From positions 1 to 37,568 of the forward strand of contig JAKISY010000041.1 in assembly GCA_021648365.1 (NCBI GenBank): a DNA stretch of 37,568 bases. Direction: 5' to 3'. The DNA is from Verrucomicrobiales bacterium. Its GTDB lineage: Bacteria; Verrucomicrobiota; Verrucomicrobiia; Verrucomicrobiales; DEV007. Below are positions 9,076 to 16,644 of the stretch, one piece after another. Position 1 is the stretch's first letter; the number at the start of each line of letters is the position of its first letter. The notes under the pieces are model-generated. The model ran no database searches, was not told where the DNA came from, and saw nothing but the letters and a program-made list of their open reading frames with translations. A program made the translations under genes and the position numbers.

Positions 9076-9812
9076 CGCTTCGCCTGTTCTTTGTGAAGCT
9101 TCACCGCTGCCCAAAAACTCTTATAAATCTCATCAGCATCAATGTTAGCATATACCTCTACTTGGCGAGAATTGCTGGTAAAATCCTCAGTATTCCCATC
9201 ATCCAGCACCCGAGGTGCTGGCACGGTGACTCGCTGTCCAAGCGCAGGATCGATCATAGCGTGGATTAATGCAAGATCCCACAGAATCTTACCCTTATGA
9301 GCTTTGAACCGCTCAGTCTCCCAGAGCGATACCAGGTAATCATAAACCGCCCCCTGACGGCTCAAGCGCTCCTTAATCACCGAGCGTTCAACATACAGTG
9401 GATCAGGGTCATCACGCATCGCATGATCAATGATCATCTGACTAGCAGCACTCGTCAGAGGACTTAACTTATCCTTCATCGGTCCCGGACTGCCCAATGC
9501 TACGGGAATCTCCCCCGTCAGCCCCATCAGTTCAAGCACTCTATTCAGTTCATCCAGACTTCGTTGCGCTCCCTGTTTACGATCATGATAACCCGCAGAT
9601 GTTATCGCCTCGACCTTCAACTCTGGTGCGATCAAAGCTCGAACAATAGCGTATTGATCATCCATTTCATTGTTGGCATCCGTATCGATCAAAACTCGTC
9701 GGGCTTTTTTATGCTTCAGATCAGCTCCCCATGATTGAGAGAGCGAGGCGCTCGAGAGCGCCAATGCTCCCGCACCTGCTAGGCTTCCTCGTATAAATAT
9801 CCGTCGATTCAT
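9072..9812 (-). CDS. Tat-exported nucleoside hydrolase-like protein, shortened
   Basis: The protein is 246 residues long from the ATG at 9812, which places the twin-arginine motif NRRIFIRG at the extreme N-terminus; the frame extends to 9869, but AGAG lies just before 9812. The metal-binding signature of the inosine-uridine nucleoside hydrolase fold is present (DTDANNEMDD, residues 43-52). The family is normally about 300-320 residues. Here the conserved centre (the 'ALTNVA' block and the Asn/Glu substrate-binding motifs) is missing between DPLYVE and the RLSRQGAVYDYL region. The C-terminal WDLALIHAMIDP block is intact. Activity is therefore doubtful despite an open frame. Neighbours suggest degradation of glycosylated compounds. 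It overlaps the ECF sigma start by four bases. Confidence 0.7.
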   Translation of the reverse strand: MNRRIFIRGSLAGAGALALSSASLSQSWGADLKHKKARRVLIDTDANNEMDDQYAIVRALIAPELKVEAITSAGYHDRKQGAQRSLDELNRVLELMGLTGEIPVALGSPGPMKDKLSPLTSAASQMIIDHAMRDDPDPLYVERSVIKERLSRQGAVYDYLVSLWETERFKAHKGKILWDLALIHAMIDPALGQRVTVPAPRVLDDGNTEDFTSNSRQVEVYANIDADEIYKSFWAAVKLHKEQAKR

Positions 9813-9890
9813 CTCTCTAGGATTAAGCTTATTACCTTGCCATGACTTCTCTTCTATTTGGTATTGCATCTCTTAAAAATAGCCTAACAA

Positions 9891-11078
9891 TCACCTCAAT
9901 GCCACACTTGCGCCGCCGATGGCTGCAGATTCATAGATTTTTTCTACAATACGAATATCCCGCCACCCCATTTCACCCGGCGTCTTGAATGCCCCGTCGC
10001 CTTTGGTGATCGCCATCGCGAAAGCATCCAATAGAACGGCTTGTTGTAGCGTATCCTCACATACGATGTCTTTGCCGTAGCGATAAACATGCTTGGGCGA
10101 AACTTTGCCGCCACGTGACTGAGTAAAGGTCTTGGTCAAATCACCCACTTCCACGCGGCCTTTTGTTCCCAGGCTGAGACATTGTTGAAAATTATGACTG
10201 TAACTCGCTCGGCAAATCGCCTGAAAGCCATCTTCAAACGCAAGTTCATAAGCCATCGTCTCCTCAATCCCAGTAGGGAAAATATCTGCGTGCCGCGTGC
10301 TTGGAAGTCCACGCACCGAAATTGGCTCCCGCCCAGTCAAATAACACGCTGCCTGAATTGGATAAACTCCCGTATCAAACAAAGCTCCACCTCCAGCCAT
10401 TTTTGGATCGAGCAACCACTTCTTGGCCTTTTTGGCACGCACCGGAGCCAGCAGCGCAGCAGCGTAACCCCATGAAAACTCATAGTTACCACAGGCAAGG
10501 TCTCCACAAGCGCCCGCTTTTATCAAATCAATCGCTTTCAAATGATGCGGCTCCCAGTGCAGACGGTAGTTCACTCCCAACAAAACCTTCGCCTCTTTGG
10601 CCGCCGCAATCATCGCCTCACACTCCTCACTAGAGATCGCCATCGGCTTTTCCACCATCACATGTTTGCCCGCTTTAGCCGCACGAATCGCATACTCCGC
10701 ATGCATGGAATTAGGCAAAGCGATATGCACCATGTCGATCCGATCATCCGCCGCTATTTCATCAAAGTTTGCATAAGCATAAATGGCATCTTCTTCGAAT
10801 TGGTATTTTTTCGCCCACTCCTTGCCTTTGCCTCCAGGATCGCCCGTCACCACACCCGCCAAACGAACATGGTTACAAGAATTTAGCTCAGGCGCAATAT
10901 TGTGCGTAGCGTAACCACCTAGACCAACGACTGCCAGCCCCAGCTTTTTTTCACCGGAGTTCTGCGCCATCGCTTTCCCCATAAAAGGTGCTGCACCTAC
11001 TGCGATAACGCTAGCCATGCCACCATGAGCGAACTGACGGCGACTGAGCGATTGGGATGACTTATCGTATGGATTCAT
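9891..11078 (-). CDS. Gfo/Idh/MocA family oxidoreductase, Tat-exported
   Basis: This 395-residue protein carries a twin-arginine signal (SRRQFAHGG, about residues 13-21) followed by a hydrophobic stretch ending AMAQ. A Rossmann NAD(P)-binding site follows (VVGLGGYA, about residue 50), then the typical EKPMA motif carrying the conserved lysine. The C-terminal domain contains AGGGALFDTGVYPI, characteristic of the family. Such periplasmic oxidoreductases usually bind their cofactor before Tat export and act on sugars, inositols or glycosides by redox at a ring hydroxyl. Its start overlaps the stop of the SMP-30-like gene by ATGA (11075-11078), showing tight coupling. A combined oxidoreductase and lactonase step on a sugar is a reasonable inference. 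Confidence 0.85.
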   Translation of the reverse strand: MNPYDKSSQSLSRRQFAHGGMASVIAVGAAPFMGKAMAQNSGEKKLGLAVVGLGGYATHNIAPELNSCNHVRLAGVVTGDPGGKGKEWAKKYQFEEDAIYAYANFDEIAADDRIDMVHIALPNSMHAEYAIRAAKAGKHVMVEKPMAISSEECEAMIAAAKEAKVLLGVNYRLHWEPHHLKAIDLIKAGACGDLACGNYEFSWGYAAALLAPVRAKKAKKWLLDPKMAGGGALFDTGVYPIQAACYLTGREPISVRGLPSTRHADIFPTGIEETMAYELAFEDGFQAICRASYSHNFQQCLSLGTKGRVEVGDLTKTFTQSRGGKVSPKHVYRYGKDIVCEDTLQQAVLLDAFAMAITKGDGAFKTPGEMGWRDIRIVEKIYESAAIGGASVALR

Positions 11079-12076
11079 TGGTTTTTATTTTTGCTTAATT
11101 TTAAAAATTTAAACCGAGCCACATGCGCCGCCTTCGAGGTCGTCACCGCCACCCAATAGTTGTCCCCGTCATCCTGCATGAAATCCATCGACGTGCAGCG
11201 CTCAGCAAAAGGCAAAAAGCCCACCCTTTCCCCCGCTTGAGAAAGGATCGCTACCCCATCAGACAATGCCACCCAAAGCCGTCCGTCTGGTGCCAGAGAA
11301 ATGCCATCCAGTCCGCGCTCAAAAACTACCAAAGCACTTGCCTCACCTTGTATCTCTCCTACATCATCGAGCGGATACATCCACAGAGTTCGGGTTTTGC
11401 TATCACCAATGAAAAGGCGCGAACCATCCTCATTAAAAGCGATCCCATTGGGCAGCTTGAGATCTCGAATCACAGCCCTTAGATTTTTTCCACTCACCTC
11501 ATCTGGATCATAACAAAACACATACTGACCCGCTAACTGCTGCTTTTCTTCAGGCCGCTGTTTGAACAAAAAATTTGGATCCGTGAACCACACCGTTTTA
11601 GCCCCAGGTCTCACCCGCAAATCATTAGGCCGGTTGAGCCGTTTACCCTCAAAACTCTCCGCTAGTACATCAACTCCACTGAGATCATCGCTCAGCGCTA
11701 ACAATCTACGCGTTCCTTGTTCCACCGCATAGTAACCTCCACCAGACGGGCGCAGCGTGCTCAACTCCGCCGTGCCCTCTTTCCACACGCTCAACCCGTG
11801 CGCCTCCGACCACCTGAAAAGCAAAAAATCATGATGCGCCGCATAGATCAATTCTACCCCCTCACCCGCCTTCTGCCACTGTGCACCTTCACAGCCCGCA
11901 TAGTCCCCACCGAGACGAATCCAGTGATCATCAAGCGCACGCAGTCCCAGTTTTTTTCTAGCGGAAGGTTCCACCACCAAGGCTACCCGCTGCTCTTGCC
12001 GTGCCTCATCCGCAAACAAAGGCGACAGCACCAACAACAGCATCGAAAGCGAAACAAAAAAAGCAGAACCAGACAT
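11075..12076 (-). CDS. Secreted SMP-30/gluconolactonase-like protein
   Basis: The protein is about 333 residues from the ATG at 12076, chosen because it begins a clean signal peptide (hydrophobic core FFVSLSMLLLVLSPLFA). The frame is open further, to 12154. It is a six-bladed propeller of the SMP-30/gluconolactonase/LRE family. The four expected metal ligands are recognisable: Glu in CEGAQW, Asn in NRPNDL, Asn in LPNGIAF and Asp in LDGISLAPDGRLW. It probably hydrolyses a sugar lactone produced by the coupled oxidoreductase, whose start codon overlaps this stop. Length is ordinary for the family. Substrate identity is not visible. Confidence 0.8.
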   Translation of the reverse strand: MSGSAFFVSLSMLLLVLSPLFADEARQEQRVALVVEPSARKKLGLRALDDHWIRLGGDYAGCEGAQWQKAGEGVELIYAAHHDFLLFRWSEAHGLSVWKEGTAELSTLRPSGGGYYAVEQGTRRLLALSDDLSGVDVLAESFEGKRLNRPNDLRVRPGAKTVWFTDPNFLFKQRPEEKQQLAGQYVFCYDPDEVSGKNLRAVIRDLKLPNGIAFNEDGSRLFIGDSKTRTLWMYPLDDVGEIQGEASALVVFERGLDGISLAPDGRLWVALSDGVAILSQAGERVGFLPFAERCTSMDFMQDDGDNYWVAVTTSKAAHVARFKFLKLSKNKNQ

Positions 12077-12207
12077 GATATAAACCAAACTCCCGATTAC
12101 CAATAAATTGCCCGAAAAAAATGCGAAACAATGAACATCCCCATCCATCTGCACTTTCCACTTGCAACTTAAACAGCCCTCTATTCATACCTTTTGAACT
12201 TTCCACC

Positions 12208-13737
12208 TTAATGCAAAGCCGCGCTCAACTGCGCCATCAAACCCATTCCCATTTGAGAGATCACTCGATAATCACTCTGCTGCAAGGCTGCCCCGCCTCG
12301 ATTGCTCTGCGCAACCCCAGAGAGCATACCGTCGGGAGTCAAGTAGGAAGAAAGACCTGTCATCGTTTTTTGAGCGACCTCACTGTATTTACTAGGCAAC
12401 AAACCTTTTTTAACAGCAATCGCCAAAGCCGCCGCAATCCCCGCCGAGCCAGAAGTATCCACTGCCACCTCCTGATCTAGAAAACAACTCCACAATCCAT
12501 TCTCCAACTGATACGACGCAACCCACTCTGCCAGACGGTTTAACTCTTCATGCAAATCTGGCACCTCGCTTGAGCCATTCAATTCGTCCAAAGTTCTAAC
12601 CAAACCCAAAGAATACCAAGCCACTCCCCTTGCCCAATTCCGAAAAGATCTTTCCCCATTTGCCAGATAACGCAAATAACAATCCCCTTTATGTATCAGT
12701 CGCCTTTGTCGCAAACGAATTTGCTTGATTGCCTTATCGATCAAAGCTTGATCCCGTCTTTTCATGCCGATCACCATCAGAGGGTAAGCCACCGTATAAG
12801 CTCCCTCTGCCGATGTCATATCGCCATCCTGAATCAGACCTCCAGCTTGCTGCCTGCGTAGCCAAAACCCAACCGTCTTCTGCAACACAGGATGCTCAGG
12901 GTTCAACTTAGCGATCACCGCATTAGGTAAAGTAGATTCGATACCATCCACCAAGCCATCCCTCACCTGACTGCGAGACCCCTCATACACCAGCTCTTGT
13001 TTCTCGTCAAAAAAATACCCTAAATGACTACTGAGAGCTTCTTGATAGCGCTTCTCTCCCGTCGCCTGCCAGAGATCAAACAACCCGTCTAAGACGCAAC
13101 CCTCCATCCAACCATAAGGCTGCAGGCTAGCGGGTGAAGCTAAGCTATTATGAAATTCTCTAATCGGATCCGGGTTCTCAGCAAACAACAAATGAGGTTG
13201 CAATACCTCGTTTTGTGCAGCGTCCTTATCTACTTGAAATAACCACAAAGCTTTACTCCCCTTCGTCATCACCAGTTCGATCCCCGCCTTGGCTACCAGC
13301 CCGATTTGCTCAGCCGTCAACAACACCTCAAAAGGGTGCAAAGCTGGTGAAAACCGGATATCAAAGAGCCCTATCTTCTGGCGAGTACCAGCAACACGCA
13401 CTTCTAGTTCTAATTCCTCCCTCACATCCACCGCCACAGTCAACCGCAAACGAGCCGCCCTACCTAGAGGTAATCCCTCCCACTTCATGACCGGATGCTG
13501 ATCTCCTCCTGGTGCAGGCACAGCAAAAGCGCGCCAAGCAAAGGGCACTCTTTTACCCTCCGGAAAAGAAACCTCAGGCAGCTCGCTGAGCGAAGGAAAG
13601 CTGTATCTCAGATGCACAAGCTCTTCCCCCCTCCCTTCATTCATCAATGGGTAGCTCGCAAGCGCCACCCCGCAATTTTGCAAAAAACGCCTTCTCCCCA
13701 GTTTTTGCTTAGCTATATGTGATAGACGAAAATTCAT
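12208..13737 (-). CDS. GH88/GH105-like unsaturated glycuronyl hydrolase, Tat-exported
   Basis: The protein is about 509 residues from the ATG at 13737; an alternative GTG at 13755 adds six residues and neither has a clear ribosome site. The N-terminus carries a Tat motif (GRRRFLQN). Residues about 60-200 form a beta-rich accessory region. The C-terminal half is an (alpha/alpha)6 barrel of the GH88/GH105 type, with YGWMEGCVLDGLFDLW, NWARGVAWYSLGLVRTL (compare WARGNGW in the family) and DTSGSAGIAAALAIAVKKG. Such enzymes remove unsaturated uronic acids from oligosaccharides left by polysaccharide lyases. It is the first gene of the minus-strand block and so hints at uronate-containing polysaccharides (pectin-like or algal), but no lyase is present in the window. 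Confidence 0.75.
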   Translation of the reverse strand: MNFRLSHIAKQKLGRRRFLQNCGVALASYPLMNEGRGEELVHLRYSFPSLSELPEVSFPEGKRVPFAWRAFAVPAPGGDQHPVMKWEGLPLGRAARLRLTVAVDVREELELEVRVAGTRQKIGLFDIRFSPALHPFEVLLTAEQIGLVAKAGIELVMTKGSKALWLFQVDKDAAQNEVLQPHLLFAENPDPIREFHNSLASPASLQPYGWMEGCVLDGLFDLWQATGEKRYQEALSSHLGYFFDEKQELVYEGSRSQVRDGLVDGIESTLPNAVIAKLNPEHPVLQKTVGFWLRRQQAGGLIQDGDMTSAEGAYTVAYPLMVIGMKRRDQALIDKAIKQIRLRQRRLIHKGDCYLRYLANGERSFRNWARGVAWYSLGLVRTLDELNGSSEVPDLHEELNRLAEWVASYQLENGLWSCFLDQEVAVDTSGSAGIAAALAIAVKKGLLPSKYSEVAQKTMTGLSSYLTPDGMLSGVAQSNRGGAALQQSDYRVISQMGMGLMAQLSAALH

Positions 13738-14043
13738 ACGGATGTGATGATTCACCTCGGACTAGAACACAGCGCTACCTCAGCGTCAAGCCTAGCGCCC
13801 CCTTCAACGACAGTTACCGAGTTCCACTCCTTCACGATTTCACTCATTCCCATAAAAGCAAAACCAACGATCTTTGAATCCTTGCTTTGAGCCGAACGTT
13901 TGCGAACTAAAAATTGAAGCCTACCATAAGTTTACGATCAGACTCCACCAGCAAGTAAGCGGTCACCAATTGCTTGAAACTTAAACTTTCATATACTCCT
14001 CTATGCTTGCTCTACGCGTCATTCTATGCCATGAATAAACATA
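13738..14043. other. Divergent intergenic region
   Basis: About 306 bases lie between the divergently transcribed GH88/105-like gene and the SHD1 gene. No ORF in it resembles a protein. It should hold promoters for both directions; only one plausible promoter (towards the SHD1 gene) could be picked out by eye. Confidence 0.6.
13970..13997 (+). promoter_or_regulatory. Putative sigma-70-type promoter of the SHD1 gene
   Basis: TTGCTT (13970-13975) and TATACT (13992-13997) are separated by 16 bp, giving an acceptable -35/-10 pair 47 bases before the ATG at 14044. Found by eye only. Confidence 0.4.
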
Positions 14044-14952
14044 ATGAAAATAAATTTCAACCGCTCAACACTCGCAGCTTTAACCCTGTTTGCCACCTTC
14101 AGTTTAGCTAACGCCAGGGATTTTCGAGAATTGACCAATCTTGAAGGGAAAAAAATCAAAGCTGAACTACTTGACCTCAATGACGGCAAACTTAAAATCC
14201 GCGCCAATAGTCGAGTCTTCGAAATGCCTCTAGATAAATTATCATCAGCAGATCAAGACTTCATAGTAGAATGGGACGCACAAAAAAAAGGAACTACCGA
14301 TGAGCTGTATTACAAAGAACAAGTCTTCGCTGATGACTTCTCCAGCGAAGACTTTGGCGAACAGTGGAAACACTACAAAGGCGAAAGCGTGATTGAGGAC
14401 GGTGTAATGATCGGCAGAACGATCGACATCAAAGAGCATGTGGTGCTGGACTCCGTTAAATTTGAAGGGAGGCGAGACCTACAAGTATCACTGAAATTCA
14501 AATTTGCCGGCCCTGACGCCAAAAGTTTCACTGTTCGCTTCGCCGATACCGACTGTAAGGAAGTGCACGCAGGGCACATAATATTTGTCAATATAGCCCC
14601 CACAAAAGGCTCCATCCTTGATGGGAAAACTGGCGCGTTCAGAAAAGACATTTTTGACAAGAAAAAAGCAGGCGAAGAGCTAGACGATGCCACCAAAGAA
14701 ATGTTGAAAACCAAGAAAAAGTTCTTCGAACTCGATTTTGAAGACAGCAAGGATCAATGGCACGACTTGGTAGTTCGCACTAAAGCTGACCAAGTGTTCG
14801 TATTCATAGACGAAAAAGAAGTCGGCTCGTTCCAATCAGAAGGATTAGCACACGAAACCAAATCCGCGGTCAGCTTGTTGACCTATGATCGAGGAATACA
14901 CTATGATGATCTCGAAATAAAGGCAGCCCCCAATACTTCAGAGAATAAGTAA
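14044..14952 (+). CDS. Secreted SHD1-domain protein with LamG/DUF1080-like C-terminal region
   Basis: This 302-residue protein has a signal peptide (about residues 1-23, ending LANA). Residues about 24-75 match the SLA1 homology domain 1 (SHD1) pattern common in PVC proteins: RDFRELTNLEGKKIKAEL..., then LRIRANS-like and FEMPLDKLSSADQDFI. Residues about 98-300 form a beta-sandwich resembling DUF1080/LamG modules (DDFSSEDFGEQWKHYKGESV, then WHDLVVRTKADQVFVFID). No catalytic residues can be assigned. It stands alone on the plus strand with its own likely promoter and converges with the coiled-coil gene of the conflict cassette. A role at the cell surface or in the periplasm, perhaps saccharide binding, is inferred. 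Confidence 0.7.
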   Translation: MKINFNRSTLAALTLFATFSLANARDFRELTNLEGKKIKAELLDLNDGKLKIRANSRVFEMPLDKLSSADQDFIVEWDAQKKGTTDELYYKEQVFADDFSSEDFGEQWKHYKGESVIEDGVMIGRTIDIKEHVVLDSVKFEGRRDLQVSLKFKFAGPDAKSFTVRFADTDCKEVHAGHIIFVNIAPTKGSILDGKTGAFRKDIFDKKKAGEELDDATKEMLKTKKKFFELDFEDSKDQWHDLVVRTKADQVFVFIDEKEVGSFQSEGLAHETKSAVSLLTYDRGIHYDDLEIKAAPNTSENK

Positions 14953-15123
14953 GCTTCGCACGAGCGCTGCTTATCATCATTATTTCCACTGTCACTTACG
15001 ACAGCTACCTTGTCTGACAAAAAAGCTTATCAGCGAAACTCACGCAGACTCAACCATTGCCACCAACGCTCTCCTAAAATAAATTACACACGTGCGCTTA
15101 TTGACGAGAGTCATCCGCCCTCT

Positions 15124-16467
15124 CTAGTTCTCTCGCCTTTGTTTCCTCACCATGGTCCTTCGTTCATCAATGGCCGCAGCTATTGGTTTAATCACAGGCA
15201 CGCCCCCTTCGCCCGCAGCGCGCGCAGTTTTAACTTCCGACTTGATCTCCAAAGCCTCCAAATACTCCGCAATACTCTGCCGATCACTGCACCAGGACTC
15301 TTCACGCTCTTTATCACGCAGACGTTCGTCAGCTGTCTGTGCCTCTTGTCCACGCAGTCGCACTACCCTAGAGCGAATCAAATTCACCCCGCCTTGAGGC
15401 AGCGTGCTCAACTCCACCCCGTAATCCCCGTCATTGGGTTTACGAACCACGATCCTGCCATCACGCACAAAAGCAGTCTCCATACCGGATCGCAATTCGT
15501 AACCGATCGACTGCAGTGCGGTCAACACCTCGCGACGAGCTACAGCGGCAGCGGCAGCAGCATTCGCTTCTTCTATAGCCTCTTCTACTTCCACCGCCTG
15601 AACCGCATCCCCCCGCTCAAACCTCCTTTTCCATTCAGCTAGATCCAGATACTCAGCGTGAACTGCCAGAGCCTGCAACCATTCCTCCACCTGCTCCACA
15701 CGTCTCGCCGATTCACGTGCCTGACGAACTTGTTCAGCCAAAGGGTAACGCAAGTCATCCAACAGCCGCACCCGTTTTTCCTCATCAATTTCCGCTTCAA
15801 TCCGAGCCAGCGATGCTTGAATCTGCTCCACCGCATCAACTGCAGCTCCCTCCAATAAACCCACTTCCTCCCGAATACGCTCGACCTCCAAACGCCAGCG
15901 CTGAGGGTGGCGCTCTGGTAATTCAGCCATGGCTGCAGCTCCTTCCTCACCGCTATCAAACTGCGCAAGCCATTCACGGATGGCTGCGTTACCTTCACCC
16001 TCCTCCTGCGTCTCCATCAATTCCAAAGCCTCCTCATACAGACGTGCCTTCTGATTGATTCCCTTTGCCTCTTGAGCTGCGACCAATTGCTGACGCACTC
16101 TCGCGTCACCAGTTCGTCCCATTGCCCGCTTAATACCGGCATCCAGAGCATAAACCGTTGCACTTGAACGCGACGCATTCTCAATCGCCGTTTCTTTCAA
16201 TCGCGAAGTTTCAGTTTTCACAAAAGCTATCTGCGGTGCCACTTGATCACGCAGTGCGATCAAGTCAAAAACCGTAGCCTGCTGATCCGCCGCCGCCCTC
16301 CTAATCTTCTCAGCCAAGCCCATATCCACCGCCGAACTCAAACCACTCTGCTCAGCAAGCTTCTGGTGCCGCATCAAAACCACCTCAAGCCGCGCACAAA
16401 AAACAGCAATCTTACCCCGCTCCACCTGCCTAGTTGCCACCACATCAATAATTTTCGGACCACTCAT
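15124..16467 (-). CDS. Coiled-coil protein of the four-gene cassette, with distinct C-terminal domain
   Basis: This 447-residue protein has no signal peptide or membrane segment and is probably cytoplasmic. Residues about 10-110 and 190-325 are long Ala/Glu/Arg-rich helices typical of coiled coils. Residues about 330-445 look like a globular domain beginning VLTALQSIGYELRSGMETAF, continuing with RIVVRKPNDGDYGVEL and a conserved-looking EESWCSDR. I do not recognise a named family. It is the last gene of the minus-strand cassette, 177 bp after the helicase-nuclease, with 9-nt-period repeats in the gap. By position it may be a scaffold, sensor or substrate of the AAA+ ATPase or kinase-like domain; this is inference. 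Its composition looks similar to its neighbours. Confidence 0.65.
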   Translation of the reverse strand: MSGPKIIDVVATRQVERGKIAVFCARLEVVLMRHQKLAEQSGLSSAVDMGLAEKIRRAAADQQATVFDLIALRDQVAPQIAFVKTETSRLKETAIENASRSSATVYALDAGIKRAMGRTGDARVRQQLVAAQEAKGINQKARLYEEALELMETQEEGEGNAAIREWLAQFDSGEEGAAAMAELPERHPQRWRLEVERIREEVGLLEGAAVDAVEQIQASLARIEAEIDEEKRVRLLDDLRYPLAEQVRQARESARRVEQVEEWLQALAVHAEYLDLAEWKRRFERGDAVQAVEVEEAIEEANAAAAAAVARREVLTALQSIGYELRSGMETAFVRDGRIVVRKPNDGDYGVELSTLPQGGVNLIRSRVVRLRGQEAQTADERLRDKEREESWCSDRQSIAEYLEALEIKSEVKTARAAGEGGVPVIKPIAAAIDERRTMVRKQRREN

Positions 16468-16555
16468 ATAAAAAATAAACTCACTTCACAAAACCCAACA
16501 ATCAAAAACATCTTCACCCTACCTTATTCTCCACATTCTCATCCTATTTCTTCTC

Positions 16556-16630
16556 TTATCCGTGCTATCCGTGGTTAAAGATTCTTCTCCCCCCCATAAA
16601 ATATTTTCCTTTCGTGTCTTTCGTGGTTAA
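16556..16630. repeat. Two copies of the 9-10-nt-period intergenic repeat
   Basis: Copies at 16556-16577 (core ATCCGTGCTATCCGTGGTTA) and 16610-16630 (core TTTCGTGTCTTTCGTGGTTA) lie in the same orientation between the coiled-coil and helicase genes. They belong to the dispersed family described for 32260-32397. Confidence 0.7.
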
Positions 16631-16644
16631 AAACCTCCCCCCAT

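Noticed and set aside
9076..9114. Upstream extension of the ECF sigma factor start
   Set aside because: The ATG at 9075 forms an ATGA overlap with the preceding gene, and the extra residues do not resemble sigma sequences.
14953..15123. Terminator between the convergent SHD1 and coiled-coil genes
   Set aside because: Only weak stems such as around AGCTTCGCACGAGCGCTGCT were seen, and no T-run follows.
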